From Kordiimonas pumila (GTDB taxonomy: Bacteria; Pseudomonadota; Alphaproteobacteria; Sphingomonadales; Kordiimonadaceae), in NCBI RefSeq assembly GCF_015240255.1, contig NZ_CP061205.1, forward strand, positions 3,458,501 through 3,522,500: a DNA stretch of 64,000 bases, given 5' to 3'. Below are positions 18,443-30,169 of the stretch, piece after piece; positions within the stretch are counted from its first letter, which is position 1, and each line of letters begins with the position of its first letter. A program made the position numbers and the translations under genes. A model generated the notes under the pieces. That model did not search any database and had not been told where the DNA came from. It saw only the letters and a program-made list of their open reading frames with translations.

Positions 18443-18497
18443 TTATTACGCCCTAAACCCTGATATAAGCTGTTTGTATACTTTTAAGGAACTACCC

Positions 18498-20045
18498 ATG
18501 ACTGATGTGTTGCATACAATAAAAAAACCGGTTGTACTTTGTATTCTCGATGGCTGGGGTTACCGCGATCAGGAAGAAAATAACGCGATCAAACTTGCAA
18601 ACACACCCACCTATGACAGATTATGGAACAGTGTGCCGCGTGCATGGCTAAAAACCAGTGGTCTCGCCGTTGGCCTGCCAGAAGGGCAAATGGGTAATTC
18701 AGAAGTAGGGCACATGAATTTGGGCAGTGGCCGTGTTGTGCTGCAAGACCTGCCCAAAATTGATTTGGCCTGCAAAAATGGGGGCCTTGCAAAAAACCCT
18801 GAATTAATAGCCTTTATTGACGCCATCAAAAAATCAGGCGGCACAGCGCATGTTACAGGCCTTCTATCCCCTGGCGGAGTACACAGCCACCAAGACCACA
18901 TAGCTACCCTAGTGCAGATCCTTAGCAGCGCTGGCGTACCTGTAAAAGTGCATGCGTTCCTTGATGGCCGCGATACACCGCCGCGCTCTGCCCTTACGTT
19001 CCTTGAGAAATTTGAAGCAGATATTGCGGGCGCTAAAAACGCTGCGATTGCGTCAATCGTTGGTCGCTATTGGGCAATGGACCGCGATAAACGCTGGGAC
19101 CGGGTTGCAAAAGCGTATAATGCCATGGTCAAGGGCAAAGGCGAGCACACTGCCTCTTCTGCTACAGAAGCGGTTAATGCTGCTTACGGCCGCGATGAAA
19201 ACGACGAGTTTGCAGCTCCAACCATTATTGGTGATTATACCGGCATGAAAAGCGGTGATGGCTTGCTGATGGCAAACTTTCGTGCTGACCGCGCCCGGGA
19301 AATTCTGGAAGCTCTTGTTGACCCTGGTTTCAGTGGTTTCAGCCGCCCAGATCCTGTGAAATTTGCAGCCGAGCTTGGCATGGTAGAATATTCCAGCCAC
19401 CTGAATGCATACCTTAAAACAGTTTTCCCGTCAGAAGACATTAAAAACAGCCTTGGTGAAATTCTGGCAGACGCTGGCATTAACCAGCTACGAATTGCCG
19501 AAACCGAAAAATACGCCCATGTTACCTTCTTCTTCAATGGGGGGCTTGAAGTACCCTTTGATAGAGAAGACCGTATTCTTGTGCCCTCCCCAGACGTTGC
19601 AACGTATGACCTAAAACCTGAAATGTCGGCACCAGAAGTGACAGACAAGCTTGTCGCGGCCATTACCAGCGGCAAGTATGGGGCCATAATTGTGAACTTT
19701 GCCAATCCTGATATGGTGGGCCATACCGGTATTCTTTCAGCCGCTATTAAAGCTGTTGAAACGATTGATGACTGCATCACAAAACTTGAAGCTGCCGTTA
19801 AAAAGGCGGGTGGTGCCATGATTGTTACAGCAGATCACGGCAATGTGGAAATGATGACCGATGACACAACCGGTCAGCCCCACACTGCCCATACAAACTT
19901 TGACGTGCCGGCGCTTCTTATAAACCATCAAGGTTCATTCCATGACGGCGCCCTTTCCGATATTGCCCCAACGCTTTTACATATTATGGGCATCCCGCAA
20001 CCAGCAGAAATGACAGGTAAAAATCTTGTGGATGATGCAGCCTGA
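18498..20045 (+). CDS. gpmI: 2,3-bisphosphoglycerate-independent phosphoglycerate mutase
   Basis: GpmI interconverts 3- and 2-phosphoglycerate using two manganese ions. The 515-residue product has the alkaline-phosphatase-like metal motifs LCILDGWGYR at residues 15-24 and TADHGNVEMM and HTAHTNFDVP near the C-terminus, with the phosphorylated serine in MGNSEVGHMNLGSG near residue 65. I started at the ATG at 18498, which has AAGGA upstream and gives the usual N-terminus; a longer reading would run into rlmH. It overlaps the start of the EnvC-like gene. Confidence 0.97.
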   Translation: MTDVLHTIKKPVVLCILDGWGYRDQEENNAIKLANTPTYDRLWNSVPRAWLKTSGLAVGLPEGQMGNSEVGHMNLGSGRVVLQDLPKIDLACKNGGLAKNPELIAFIDAIKKSGGTAHVTGLLSPGGVHSHQDHIATLVQILSSAGVPVKVHAFLDGRDTPPRSALTFLEKFEADIAGAKNAAIASIVGRYWAMDRDKRWDRVAKAYNAMVKGKGEHTASSATEAVNAAYGRDENDEFAAPTIIGDYTGMKSGDGLLMANFRADRAREILEALVDPGFSGFSRPDPVKFAAELGMVEYSSHLNAYLKTVFPSEDIKNSLGEILADAGINQLRIAETEKYAHVTFFFNGGLEVPFDREDRILVPSPDVATYDLKPEMSAPEVTDKLVAAITSGKYGAIIVNFANPDMVGHTGILSAAIKAVETIDDCITKLEAAVKKAGGAMIVTADHGNVEMMTDDTTGQPHTAHTNFDVPALLINHQGSFHDGALSDIAPTLLHIMGIPQPAEMTGKNLVDDAA

Positions 20046-21246
20046 AATTTCAGGCACTTATAAGCCGGTGTTTGGGGCGCTATGCAGCATTCTTGCGGCT
20101 GTCGCTTTACTTTGTGCGGCCTTCGCCGTTCCTGCACATGCAGATGAAGACCCGTCAAAGCGCCTGAAAGAGCTTGAACAAATACTTGAGGCCAAGCGCA
20201 AGGAAAAAGCAACACTTGAAGAGGCTTATAATAATGCTGCCACTGAAGCAGAACGCCTGTCACGCGAGCTTGTTATCGCAGGGCATGACATTCAGCAAAC
20301 AGAAGAAAATGCAAGTAGGCTGGAGCAGCGTATAACAACGCTGGAAACAGAAGTAAAAAATAAGCAGGAATCACTTTCGAAACGACAAGATGAACTGCTA
20401 ATTCTGATTTCATCGCTTGAAAGACTTTCTCGCAGACCCGCCGCTTTGGCCCTGCTACAGCCAAGTGAAGCCCTGACAACAGCAAGAAGCGCCTCCGTAA
20501 TGGGCACCATTGTGCCCCAGATTACCGTCAAGGCTGATGGACTACGAGCTGATCTCAAAAGTTTGGCTGTTATTCAGGAGAAACTCTCTAAAGAACGCTT
20601 TACTCTGAAAAATACTTTGGTGAGATTAACCGAACATCAACTAAAACTTGCTTCACTGCTACAGAAAAGGCAGGACGATGCTTCTTCTGCATCATCTGCC
20701 GCCCTAAAAACAGGAAGCGACATTAACAAACTGGCAAAAGAAGCCAAAAGCCTGCGCGAGCTACTTGAGAACCTCGCAAGACGAAAAGCTGCAGAAGAAC
20801 TGGCCGCTAAACGAAGGCCCGTCCAAAAACAGCTTGAAAACGGCTTTAAACCTAATAGCCAGCCTATGTCGAAAATGAAAGGTTTGTTATCATTGCCCGT
20901 GGTAGGCACCATAATAGAACATTACGGTGACAAACTGGCAGTTGGCACTGCGCACGGTATAAAAATAAAATCACGGGAAAATGCACAAGTCGTTTCCCCT
21001 TATGATGGACAAATCGTTTTTGCTGGCCCCTTTAGGGATTATGGCAACTTAATTATCATTGAACATAAAGGGGGGTACCATAGTTTACTGGCAGGAATTG
21101 GCGAACTATATAATACTGTAGGGCAATGGGTACTGTCAGGTGAACCAGTGGGGGTCATGAACAGGGCAACCTCATCGCAGGACCTCTATCTTGAAATCAG
21201 AGAACGTGGGCAAGCCATTAACCCTGAGACATGGCTCAAAAAATGA
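20032..21246 (+). CDS. EnvC-like murein hydrolase activator (degenerate M23/LytM domain)
   Basis: The protein (about 404 residues) has a signal peptide ending VPAHA near residue 35, long periplasmic coiled coils (about 40-280) and a C-terminal LytM/M23-like domain (about 290-404; VVSPYDGQIVFAGPFRDYGN). Zinc ligands of active M23 enzymes are not conserved: the first site reads AHGIKI and the usual HxH appears as DLYLEIR. It should therefore activate amidases at the septum rather than cut peptidoglycan, as EnvC does (family knowledge). The start overlaps gpmI; ATG codons at 20032 or 20035, or TTG at 20026, are all possible. The next gene ctpA overlaps its end. Confidence 0.88.
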   Translation: MMQPEISGTYKPVFGALCSILAAVALLCAAFAVPAHADEDPSKRLKELEQILEAKRKEKATLEEAYNNAATEAERLSRELVIAGHDIQQTEENASRLEQRITTLETEVKNKQESLSKRQDELLILISSLERLSRRPAALALLQPSEALTTARSASVMGTIVPQITVKADGLRADLKSLAVIQEKLSKERFTLKNTLVRLTEHQLKLASLLQKRQDDASSASSAALKTGSDINKLAKEAKSLRELLENLARRKAAEELAAKRRPVQKQLENGFKPNSQPMSKMKGLLSLPVVGTIIEHYGDKLAVGTAHGIKIKSRENAQVVSPYDGQIVFAGPFRDYGNLIIIEHKGGYHSLLAGIGELYNTVGQWVLSGEPVGVMNRATSSQDLYLEIRERGQAINPETWLKK

Positions 21247-22649
21247 CATTAGACAAACAGGCTGTAATAAAACACAATAGCAGCAAGATGGACGGTAAAA
21301 TGCAAGCAGGTTTCAGTATGCGTAAAATTCTAGCAAGTATCACAATAGCCCTTATGATTGCTGTGCCAGTTCAGGCTGAGACACAATCTTCACAAGATGA
21401 GTTTTATGAGCAGCTTGATCTCCTCATGCGCATTTTTGATCGCGTCCGTACAGACTATGTAGATGAGGTTGATGACAAAGAGATTATTGAAGCTGCCATA
21501 CAAGGTATGCTGCGTTCTCTTGACCCGCACTCCACCTATATGAACCCTGATGTATACCAACAGGTTCGTGTACAAATGGAGGGCGAATACGGCGGCCTTG
21601 GCATTGAAGTGCAAATGGAAAAGGGTGTTGTAAAAGTTGTCTCGCCAATTGATGATACCCCTGCCGACAAAGCTGGCGTGATGGGCGGCGATTATATTAC
21701 ACACATCGACGGCGAAGCGATTTCAGGTAAAACGCTAACCGAAGCGGTTAAGCAAATGCGCGGCCCAATTGGTGCACCAATTATTGTTACCATTGTGCGC
21801 GGCGAAGAAAAGCCCTTTGATCTTGAAATTATCAGGGAAAAAATTCTGGTGCACTCTGTGCGGCACAGAATTGAAGAAGACACAATTGGATATGTACGCG
21901 TAACAACTTTTAATATGCAAGCAGGTAAAGGTGTTGAAGAAGCCATCAAAGATATTCTAAAAACCTCTGGTGGACACCTTGATGGATTGATCCTTGACCT
22001 GAGAAATAACCCAGGCGGTCTACTGGATGAGGCCATCCGCATCTCTGACACGTTCCTTGACCGCGGAGAAATTGTGTCCACCCGAGGCCGCAAACGCCAA
22101 AATAATAACAGGTGGCATGCCACTCCCGGTGATTTGTTGGATGGGCTTCCTATGATTGTTCTAACCAATGCCTATTCTGCCTCTGCTTCTGAAATTGTTG
22201 CGGGCGCGCTGAAAGACCACCGCAGGGCCATTATTCTAGGTGATAAAACCTTTGGTAAGGGCACGGTACAAAGCGAAATACAGCTTGGCCGCAAGGGTAA
22301 TCAAGCCATTCGTCTAACAACAGCCCGCTATTATACGCCGAGCGGCCAGTCAATTCAGGAACGCGGGGTTGAGCCTGATATTGAACTTTTAAACCCTCGC
22401 CCAGAAGGCTTTAGAGTTCGCCGTGAAGCGGACCTGAATGGCCACATTGAAAATACCCAAAAGAATATTGATCGCTCTGGTGAAGATCAGGACACTCCAG
22501 AAACCGCTGACGCCGAAACACCAGAAGATGCAGTGCAAGAAAACAAAGAGCAACCAGTTGACATACAACTACAGTATGCGATTAAGTTGCTCAAAAATAT
22601 GTCGACTCTTCCAACAGAACAGATGGCAGCACTCAGCCCTCAGCAGTGA
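21231..22649 (+). CDS. ctpA: C-terminal processing protease CtpA (S41 family)
   Basis: CtpA-type proteases cleave periplasmic proteins near their C-termini. The 472-residue product has a hydrophobic export signal (ILASITIALMIAVPVQAE, about residues 32-49), a helical region, a PDZ domain (about 110-190; YGGLGIEVQMEKG, VMGGDYITHIDGE) and the S41 protease domain with the catalytic serine in NAYSASASEIVAGAL and the lysine in GDKTFGKGTVQ. The tail is acidic and low-complexity. The start at 21231 overlaps the EnvC-like gene by 16 bases; internal ATGs at 21300 and 21318 would place the signal nearer the N-terminus and are plausible. Confidence 0.95.
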   Translation: MAQKMTLDKQAVIKHNSSKMDGKMQAGFSMRKILASITIALMIAVPVQAETQSSQDEFYEQLDLLMRIFDRVRTDYVDEVDDKEIIEAAIQGMLRSLDPHSTYMNPDVYQQVRVQMEGEYGGLGIEVQMEKGVVKVVSPIDDTPADKAGVMGGDYITHIDGEAISGKTLTEAVKQMRGPIGAPIIVTIVRGEEKPFDLEIIREKILVHSVRHRIEEDTIGYVRVTTFNMQAGKGVEEAIKDILKTSGGHLDGLILDLRNNPGGLLDEAIRISDTFLDRGEIVSTRGRKRQNNNRWHATPGDLLDGLPMIVLTNAYSASASEIVAGALKDHRRAIILGDKTFGKGTVQSEIQLGRKGNQAIRLTTARYYTPSGQSIQERGVEPDIELLNPRPEGFRVRREADLNGHIENTQKNIDRSGEDQDTPETADAETPEDAVQENKEQPVDIQLQYAIKLLKNMSTLPTEQMAALSPQQ

Positions 22650-22688
22650 TTTAGTGGTTAAGAGACGAATAAAAGGAATAGTGTTATC

Positions 22689-23825
22689 ATGCCATCAACT
22701 GTAAATGCCCTATTAAGTGCTTGGGCCACTAGTTTGATTTTGGTGGTAGGGGGCATTTTGTTGATGGAAGCGGTTTATACACCGCCAGAACATGCGCCTG
22801 TAGCTCATGATAGTGCACAACAACCACAGGGCAACAATACGAGCCATGATACGCCTGCTGCTACTGCGCACGAGAATGATGCTCACGAGCAACCACCGCG
22901 CCATGAAGAGCCCGACACCCAGATGCCGGATGCTGGCAATACATATTCAGACCTCCCTGCCCCCGGTCAACCCGCAAATAATAGCAGCATGGTAGACTTC
23001 TCAGAGTTTGACCATGTTATCCCAGCCACAGCTTTACCTGAGCTTTTGGAAGATAATACTATTGGCCTTCTTCCAAAAATTTCAGATGATGGACGCAAAC
23101 CCTTTGATGTATACGCAGCTGCGCGCCCACGCGATGACACTAGCCCCAGAATTGCACTAATGGTTACGGGGTTGGGTATGAAGTCCAACATTACAAAACA
23201 CGCTCTTGCCAACTTACCAAAAGCAGTGTCACTTGCCTTCTCACCCTATGCCAGCAACCTTAATATGTGGGGGGAGCAGGCTCGAAGAAGTGGGCATGAA
23301 GTATTCCTGACCATTCCTATGGAACCCGTGAATTACCCACAAAATGACCCTGGTTCTCTATCCCTGCTGACATCCATGAGCTCACGTGAAAATGTGAATA
23401 TGCTACGCTCATCACTAATTCGTCTCACAGGTTATGTTGGTATCGTCAACGATATGGGTTCACGCTTTACTGCGGCAAGTGAAAGCATGAGCCCTGTTCT
23501 TGACGAGCTAAAATTACGCGGACTGATGTTTGTCGATAGTAAAACAACGCCGTATACACGCGGTGCAACCATGGCAAAAGCTATTGGCGTACCAACGGCT
23601 ATCAACAATGAGTACCTGGACGAAGACCTCGCTCAAGAACAAATTATGGAAGCGCTGGATAAACTGGAGAAGCGCGCACAGGCCCAAGGTGCCGCTATGG
23701 GTATTGGGCGACCATACCCTGTTACCATTGAAGCCATCCAGACCTGGTCTGAAGGCCTGAAAGCAAAAGGGTTTATTTTAGTGCCTGTAACAGCGGTCGC
23801 TAATATGCAAGCACTACCACGCTAA
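22689..23825 (+). CDS. Divergent polysaccharide deacetylase family protein (YibQ-like)
   Basis: The 378-residue protein has one N-terminal membrane helix (residues about 10-28), a His/Pro/Asn-rich linker (about 32-105) and a periplasmic domain of the divergent polysaccharide deacetylase family (DUF610/YibQ), recognised by PRIALMVTGLGM, AVSLAFSPYASNL, GHEVFLTIPMEP and GYVGIVNDMGSRF. The family usually follows envC and ctpA, as here, and is linked to cell-envelope maintenance; an enzyme activity is not established. It lies 39 bases after ctpA and 15 before rppH. Confidence 0.92.
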   Translation: MPSTVNALLSAWATSLILVVGGILLMEAVYTPPEHAPVAHDSAQQPQGNNTSHDTPAATAHENDAHEQPPRHEEPDTQMPDAGNTYSDLPAPGQPANNSSMVDFSEFDHVIPATALPELLEDNTIGLLPKISDDGRKPFDVYAAARPRDDTSPRIALMVTGLGMKSNITKHALANLPKAVSLAFSPYASNLNMWGEQARRSGHEVFLTIPMEPVNYPQNDPGSLSLLTSMSSRENVNMLRSSLIRLTGYVGIVNDMGSRFTAASESMSPVLDELKLRGLMFVDSKTTPYTRGATMAKAIGVPTAINNEYLDEDLAQEQIMEALDKLEKRAQAQGAAMGIGRPYPVTIEAIQTWSEGLKAKGFILVPVTAVANMQALPR

Positions 23826-23840
23826 TTTAGGAATAGCTTT

Positions 23841-24335
23841 ATGGCACCCTCTAGCCTTCCTTATCGCCCCTGCGTAGGGATTATGCTTATCAACGCCCAC
23901 GGCCTTATCTTTACAGCAGAACGGCTTGATATGCCCGGTGCATGGCAAATGCCACAAGGCGGCATTGATAAAGGCGAAGACCCAAAAACTGCTGCTCTGC
24001 GCGAACTGGAAGAAGAAATCAGCGTGCCTGAACATGCCGTTATGGTTCTGAAAGAAGCACCAGACTGGGTTAGTTATGACCTACCAGACCACCTTATTGG
24101 TAAGGTTTGGGGTGGAAAATTCCGCGGTCAAAAACAAAAATGGTTTCTCATGCAGCTAACCGGAAGTGAAAGCCATATTAAGATTGAAACCGAGCACCCT
24201 GAGTTTAGCCGTTGGAAATGGTCGACACACCAAGAACTTGTAACTGAGATTGTACCCTTCAAACGTACCGTCTATGAAAAGGTGCTTAAAGGCCTGCTTC
24301 CTGAGATACCTACAGAGCAATCAGAAAGCTGTTAA
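23841..24335 (+). CDS. rppH: RNA pyrophosphohydrolase (Nudix)
   Basis: RppH removes pyrophosphate from 5'-triphosphorylated RNA and starts mRNA decay. The 164-residue product begins [11 protein letters not shown] and contains [14 protein letters not shown] followed by the Nudix box [11 protein letters not shown]. The C-terminal KWFLMQLTG and [13 protein letters not shown] are typical of the RppH subgroup. It closes the envC-ctpA-yibQ-rppH run, and its stop overlaps the next start in a TAATG junction. Confidence 0.95.
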   Translation: MAPSSLPYRPCVGIMLINAHGLIFTAERLDMPGAWQMPQGGIDKGEDPKTAALRELEEEISVPEHAVMVLKEAPDWVSYDLPDHLIGKVWGGKFRGQKQKWFLMQLTGSESHIKIETEHPEFSRWKWSTHQELVTEIVPFKRTVYEKVLKGLLPEIPTEQSESC

Positions 24336-25759
24336 TGCTTGCGAGCTTCATACATAAAGCAAAACCATATCTGGACCAGATCGACAATAACGGCTCAATA
24401 CCAGGGAGAATAGCCAGCTATCTTTATCTGTATGAAACCCTTCAGAAAGATGATTATATCCCCGTTGAGCCACATGTTTTTTTTAACAAAGCGCTCCCTA
24501 AAATAGAAAAATTATCGATCAGAGGTGCCAAGCCGAATCCCGAAAGTTCATTATATCCAGAAACCTTGTTGCTCCGATTCTTCCTTTTTAAAGAGCTCCC
24601 CACACTTGACACTTTCAAGTATGTGTTCTTAACCCAAGCAACTTTGGCCTCGTACCCATTACTGATCAGCAGCTTTGTATTTCATGGTAAATCAATACCC
24701 ATCATACAGGCATATTTAGGGTTTATTATGCAGAGCAAGGCCCTGGTCCAATCACCTCAGGTATTAGACTTTCAGGTTTTGTGCGCTTTCTACCTCGCAC
24801 GTGACAGCCACAGTGACACTAGGGATAGTATCGCCGACGATTTCACAAAAACGTACGCACACTGCCTTTCATGCTGTGAATTTACAGTTTCTTCCGCACG
24901 GGAAACAGCCTATTCAGCTATCTATGCTTCCATAAAAAATGAACAGGAACAAGCAATACGACTGTGTGCAGAAGCTCGGGCTGGTAATGAAACTTATTGT
25001 ACCCCAATGGCCGCCGTTAACCTTTTTTATGACCACATAACAGCGATCAGACCATCCAATGCCGTAGCACCAAAAATTGATTTTCACATGCATCACACTG
25101 GGCGGAAGTGTATAGTGGTTGCGTGTGATAAAAATTATTACGATCTTTATTTTAACTCCTTTTGCAAACTGTCTGCATTAGAAGACCTGATCCTACATGT
25201 GCACTGTATTAATTTTCAGCCGGACGTTAACGCCCTAGAAGAAAAATATGGCATACGTATAAACCTGTCCGTAGAAGACTTCTCTGTTAGTAGGGCCGGA
25301 GATAGCTTTGTAACATGGTGTGCAGCATCCCGCTTTCGGGTTTTACCGCATATATTAAAATTCTTTGATATATGCGTTGTAAGTGACATTGACGGCTATA
25401 TTAAACCAACCCTGCACCCTTTATTACAGTGTAACGCACCTGCAGTGTACGCTAATGTCGCTGACACACAGAGCGTTGACGACATAAGGCTACCTTGGAA
25501 TAGTTATTATGCCGGTAATTTAATTATTCATAAAAGCGAGGCCGTAATGGGTTATGCAAAGACTGTCGCAGAGCTTTGCGAACATACCCTACTGAATAAA
25601 ATTATTAGGCAGGATGAAAAAGTATATTATTTTGATCAATGCGCGCTTGCATCCGCCACCCTCATATCCCCCTGCCCAGTCATACCCATTCCAATGTTTT
25701 TTCATCAGAATGAACCCGATAGTTCCCAGTTTCAGAAGGTACGTAAAACGATTATTTAG
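24335..25759 (+). CDS. Putative glycosyltransferase-like protein of unknown specificity
   Basis: This 474-residue protein is not a family I can name. The N-terminal 240 residues are helical with no clear motif. From about residue 255 the sequence has a GT-A-like pattern: alternating strands (GRKCIVVACDKNYYDLY, LILHVHCIN), then RFRVLPHILKFFDICVVSDIDGYI, where S-D-I-D at about residues 349-352 could be the metal-binding DxD, then a later YYAGNLIIHKS and YYFDQCALA, as in bifunctional capsular or LPS transferases. No signal or membrane helix is evident. The start overlaps the rppH stop (TAATG), so it is translationally coupled to rppH. Codon use looks more AT-rich than upstream genes. Confidence 0.5.
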   Translation: MLASFIHKAKPYLDQIDNNGSIPGRIASYLYLYETLQKDDYIPVEPHVFFNKALPKIEKLSIRGAKPNPESSLYPETLLLRFFLFKELPTLDTFKYVFLTQATLASYPLLISSFVFHGKSIPIIQAYLGFIMQSKALVQSPQVLDFQVLCAFYLARDSHSDTRDSIADDFTKTYAHCLSCCEFTVSSARETAYSAIYASIKNEQEQAIRLCAEARAGNETYCTPMAAVNLFYDHITAIRPSNAVAPKIDFHMHHTGRKCIVVACDKNYYDLYFNSFCKLSALEDLILHVHCINFQPDVNALEEKYGIRINLSVEDFSVSRAGDSFVTWCAASRFRVLPHILKFFDICVVSDIDGYIKPTLHPLLQCNAPAVYANVADTQSVDDIRLPWNSYYAGNLIIHKSEAVMGYAKTVAELCEHTLLNKIIRQDEKVYYFDQCALASATLISPCPVIPIPMFFHQNEPDSSQFQKVRKTII

Positions 25760-25795
25760 AAAATTTCAGGACTACATAATTGATATGGTAGCCAT

Positions 25796-25825
25796 AAAAA
25801 AACGGCACCCTATAGGCACCGTTTC
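25796..25825 (-). terminator. Terminator of the ATP synthase operon
   Basis: On the minus strand AAACGGTGCC pairs with GGTGCCGTTT (two G-U pairs) around the loop TATAG and is followed by a run of seven T. The wobble pairs form only on this strand, so it serves atpC rather than the convergent gene. Confidence 0.82.
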
Positions 25826-25856
25826 TTTAAATCATACTATGAAATGCTGAATCTGT

Positions 25857-26264
25857 TTAAGCTGCTGCAACTTCAGACAGCGCCAGCATCCATTTTAGCT
25901 CTTTTTCAAGTAAACCACGCTCTACATCGTCTTTAGCATCTTCAATGTCTTCACGTGTATTCGCAATTTTTGTTGCCAAATCAGCCGTGTCAATATCGTC
26001 AAGCGCCAAAGTTTCTTCCGCAAGAATAGTCAGCCCCTTAGGGTTAATCTGCGCCAAACCACCTTTTATAAAAAGGCGCTCCGGTTCAGAGCTTTCAGAA
26101 ACATATATTTCAACAACACCGGGTTTCAGCGTTGACATCATGGGGGCGTGGCTAGGCAAAGCAGTAAACTGCCCTTCTGCACCCGGCACCACCACCATGG
26201 CAACGTCTTCATCCTTTAGGAGACGCTCAGGCGATACGATTTCAAAATGGAGTGTATCGGTCAC
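25857..26264 (-). CDS. atpC: ATP synthase F1 epsilon subunit
   Basis: The epsilon subunit sits on the central stalk and regulates ATP hydrolysis. The 135-residue product has the N-terminal beta-sandwich (LHFEIVSPERLL, VVVPGAEGQFTALPSHAPMMSTLKPG) and the C-terminal helical hairpin (about residues 90-130). The start is GTG with GGGGTAGGG upstream, 12 bases after atpD. It is the last gene of the operon before the terminator. Confidence 0.96.
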   Translation of the reverse strand: MTDTLHFEIVSPERLLKDEDVAMVVVPGAEGQFTALPSHAPMMSTLKPGVVEIYVSESSEPERLFIKGGLAQINPKGLTILAEETLALDDIDTADLATKIANTREDIEDAKDDVERGLLEKELKWMLALSEVAAA

Positions 26265-26276
26265 AGGCCCTACCCC

Positions 26277-27698
<1,422 letters not shown>

Positions 27699-27720
27699 TT
27701 ACACTCCTTCGTGTAACTAC

Positions 27721-28611
27721 TTATAGCGCTTCAGCGCCTGAAATAATTTCAATCAATTCTTTGGTGATATTAGCCTGACGGGTACGGTTGTATGTAATCG
27801 AAAGCCTATCAATCATGTCACCAGCGTTACGGGTTGCATTATCCATTGCTGTCATGCGAGAACCTTGCTCGGAAGCGGCATTTTCAAGAAGCCCACGATA
27901 GATCTGAACCGCGACATTCCTTGGCAGCAAGTCATCAAGAATAGCCGCTTCATCAGGCTCATACTCATAAACTGCACCAGCGAGGTCATCTGCCTCATCA
28001 TCATTCGCAATTTCTGGCAGTGGGACCGGTATAAGCTGCTGCTTAGTGTTAATTTGAACCAATGCAGACTGAAACTTGGCATAAAAGAGTGTCGCCACGT
28101 CAAATTCACCACGCTCAAACATCACCAGAATTTCTTGTGCAATAGGTTGAGCGTGAGAAAATCCAAGGCGTTTCGCAGCTGACATATCCTTAACGTCAAT
28201 GATCAGATGGCGAAAATCACGGCGCAGTTGTGCTGCACCTTTTTTGCCAATGCACAGAATTTTCACAGTCTTACCGTCTTGCAACAACTGCTTAATGTGC
28301 GCGCGCGCGGGCTTAACAATATTAGTGTTAAAACCACCACAAAGGCCACGTTCAGACGTTGCAACAACAACAAGCTCAACTTCGTGTTTGCCGGAACCAA
28401 CAAGAAGCGGCGAAGCACCGGGTTGGTCCTTAACCGCCGAACCAAGGCCTGCTAGCACTTTAGCCATACGCTCTGCATATGGCCGCGCACTTTCCGCAGC
28501 TTCTTGAGCACGCCGCAGTTTCGACGCAGCAACCATTTTCATGGCTTTTGTAATCTTCTGCGTCGACTTAACGGAGTTAATCCGGACTTTTAGGTCTTTA
28601 AGGCTTGGCAT
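27721..28611 (-). CDS. atpG: ATP synthase F1 gamma subunit
   Basis: The gamma subunit forms the rotating central shaft. The 296-residue product has the conserved N-terminus [33 protein letters not shown] and the C-terminus [20 protein letters not shown]...[23 protein letters not shown]. There is the usual alphaproteobacterial insertion around residues 195-220 (acidic, NDDEADD). It lies 25 bases from both atpA and atpD in the operon. Confidence 0.98.
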   Translation of the reverse strand: MPSLKDLKVRINSVKSTQKITKAMKMVAASKLRRAQEAAESARPYAERMAKVLAGLGSAVKDQPGASPLLVGSGKHEVELVVVATSERGLCGGFNTNIVKPARAHIKQLLQDGKTVKILCIGKKGAAQLRRDFRHLIIDVKDMSAAKRLGFSHAQPIAQEILVMFERGEFDVATLFYAKFQSALVQINTKQQLIPVPLPEIANDDEADDLAGAVYEYEPDEAAILDDLLPRNVAVQIYRGLLENAASEQGSRMTAMDNATRNAGDMIDRLSITYNRTRQANITKELIEIISGAEAL

Positions 28612-28636
28612 TGCAGAGCCTCTCCCATCCAGTTAC

Positions 28637-30169
28637 TTAGCTAAAAGACTTTGTGAAAGCATCAAGGATAGATTTCAGCTTAGAAATCGTACCGTCTGAC
28701 AGTTTCTGCTCAGTCCGAATTGTTGCAAGTATATCAGCATGCTTGGAACGAATTTCAGCCAAGAATTGCTCTTCAAAGCGTGTTACCGCTGAAGTGGCAA
28801 CCTTGTCCAGATATCCATTCACACCAGCAAAGATAGACACAACCTGTTCTTCAACCGGCAGTGGGCTATATTGACCCTGCTTTAGAAGCTCAGTTAGACG
28901 TGCACCACGGTTAAGCAGTTTCTGTGTTGCAGCATCAAGGTCTGAACCAAACTGGGCAAAGGCTTCCATCTCACGGTACTGAGCAAGCTCAAGTTTAATA
29001 GAACCAGCAACCTGTTTCATAGCTTTAATCTGTGCCGCAGAACCCACACGAGAAACCGACAGACCTACGTTAATCGCAGGACGTACACCTTTATAGAAAA
29101 GCTCAGTTTCAAGGAAGATCTGGCCATCAGTGATCGAAATCACGTTTGTTGGAATATAGGCAGACACGTCACCAGCTTGTGTTTCAATTACAGGCAATGC
29201 TGTAAGCGAACCACCACCCTGCGCGTCAGACATTTTCGCAGCACGCTCAAGAAGGCGGCTATGAAGATAGAATACGTCACCAGGATAGGCTTCACGTCCA
29301 GGAGGACGACGAAGAAGCAAAGACATCTGACGATATGCAACAGCTTGTTTTGTAAGGTCATCATGCACGATAACAGCATGCATGCCATTATCACGGAAGA
29401 ACTCACCCATTGCTGTACCAGTATAAGGTGCAAGGAACTGCATTGGCGCTGGCTCAGAAGCAGTCGCCGCAATAATGATCGAATACTCAAGCGCACCCTG
29501 CTCTTCAAGAGACTTAACAATCTGGGCTACAGTTGAACGCTTTTGGCCAACAGCAACATAGATACAGAAAAGCTTGCCACTGTCATCTTTCGCAGCGTCG
29601 TTAGTCGCCTTCTGGTTAATGAAGGTGTCAATAGCAACGGCTGTTTTACCAGTTTGGCGGTCACCAATGATCAATTCCCGCTGACCACGTCCAACAGGCA
29701 CAAGCGCATCAATCGCTTTAAGGCCTGACTGCATTGGCTCAGAAACTGACTGGCGCGGGATAATGCCCGGCGCTTTCACTTCCACACGTGTTCTTTTCAC
29801 GTCTTTCAGTGGGCCTTTACCGTCGATTGGGTTACCTAGGGCGTCAACAACGCGGCCTAGCAAACCCATACCAACAGGCGTATCCACAATAGCGCCAGTA
29901 CGCTTAACTGTATCGCCTTCTTTAATACCACGGTCGTTACCAAAAATAACGATACCAACGTTGTCTGTCTCCAGGTTTAGGGCCATGCCCTTAACACCGC
30001 CTGGGAATTCGACCATTTCACCAGCTTGAACCTGGTCAAGGCCGTAAACACGGGCAATACCGTCACCTACAGAAAGAACTGTACCTACTTCAGAAACTTC
30101 AGCTTCGTTGCCAAAGTTTACGATTTGGTCTTTCAGGACCTTGGAAATTTCCGCCGCACGGATATCCAT
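28637..30169 (-). CDS. atpA: ATP synthase F1 alpha subunit
   Basis: The 510-residue nucleotide-binding alpha subunit has the P-loop [15 protein letters not shown] near residue 170, the arginine-finger region [15 protein letters not shown] near residue 365 and the usual N-terminal helix ([12 protein letters not shown]). Its ATG overlaps the atpH stop in a TAATG junction. No F0 genes are adjacent, as is usual in alphaproteobacteria, where atpI-B-E-F lie elsewhere. Confidence 0.99.
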   Translation of the reverse strand: MDIRAAEISKVLKDQIVNFGNEAEVSEVGTVLSVGDGIARVYGLDQVQAGEMVEFPGGVKGMALNLETDNVGIVIFGNDRGIKEGDTVKRTGAIVDTPVGMGLLGRVVDALGNPIDGKGPLKDVKRTRVEVKAPGIIPRQSVSEPMQSGLKAIDALVPVGRGQRELIIGDRQTGKTAVAIDTFINQKATNDAAKDDSGKLFCIYVAVGQKRSTVAQIVKSLEEQGALEYSIIIAATASEPAPMQFLAPYTGTAMGEFFRDNGMHAVIVHDDLTKQAVAYRQMSLLLRRPPGREAYPGDVFYLHSRLLERAAKMSDAQGGGSLTALPVIETQAGDVSAYIPTNVISITDGQIFLETELFYKGVRPAINVGLSVSRVGSAAQIKAMKQVAGSIKLELAQYREMEAFAQFGSDLDAATQKLLNRGARLTELLKQGQYSPLPVEEQVVSIFAGVNGYLDKVATSAVTRFEEQFLAEIRSKHADILATIRTEQKLSDGTISKLKSILDAFTKSFS

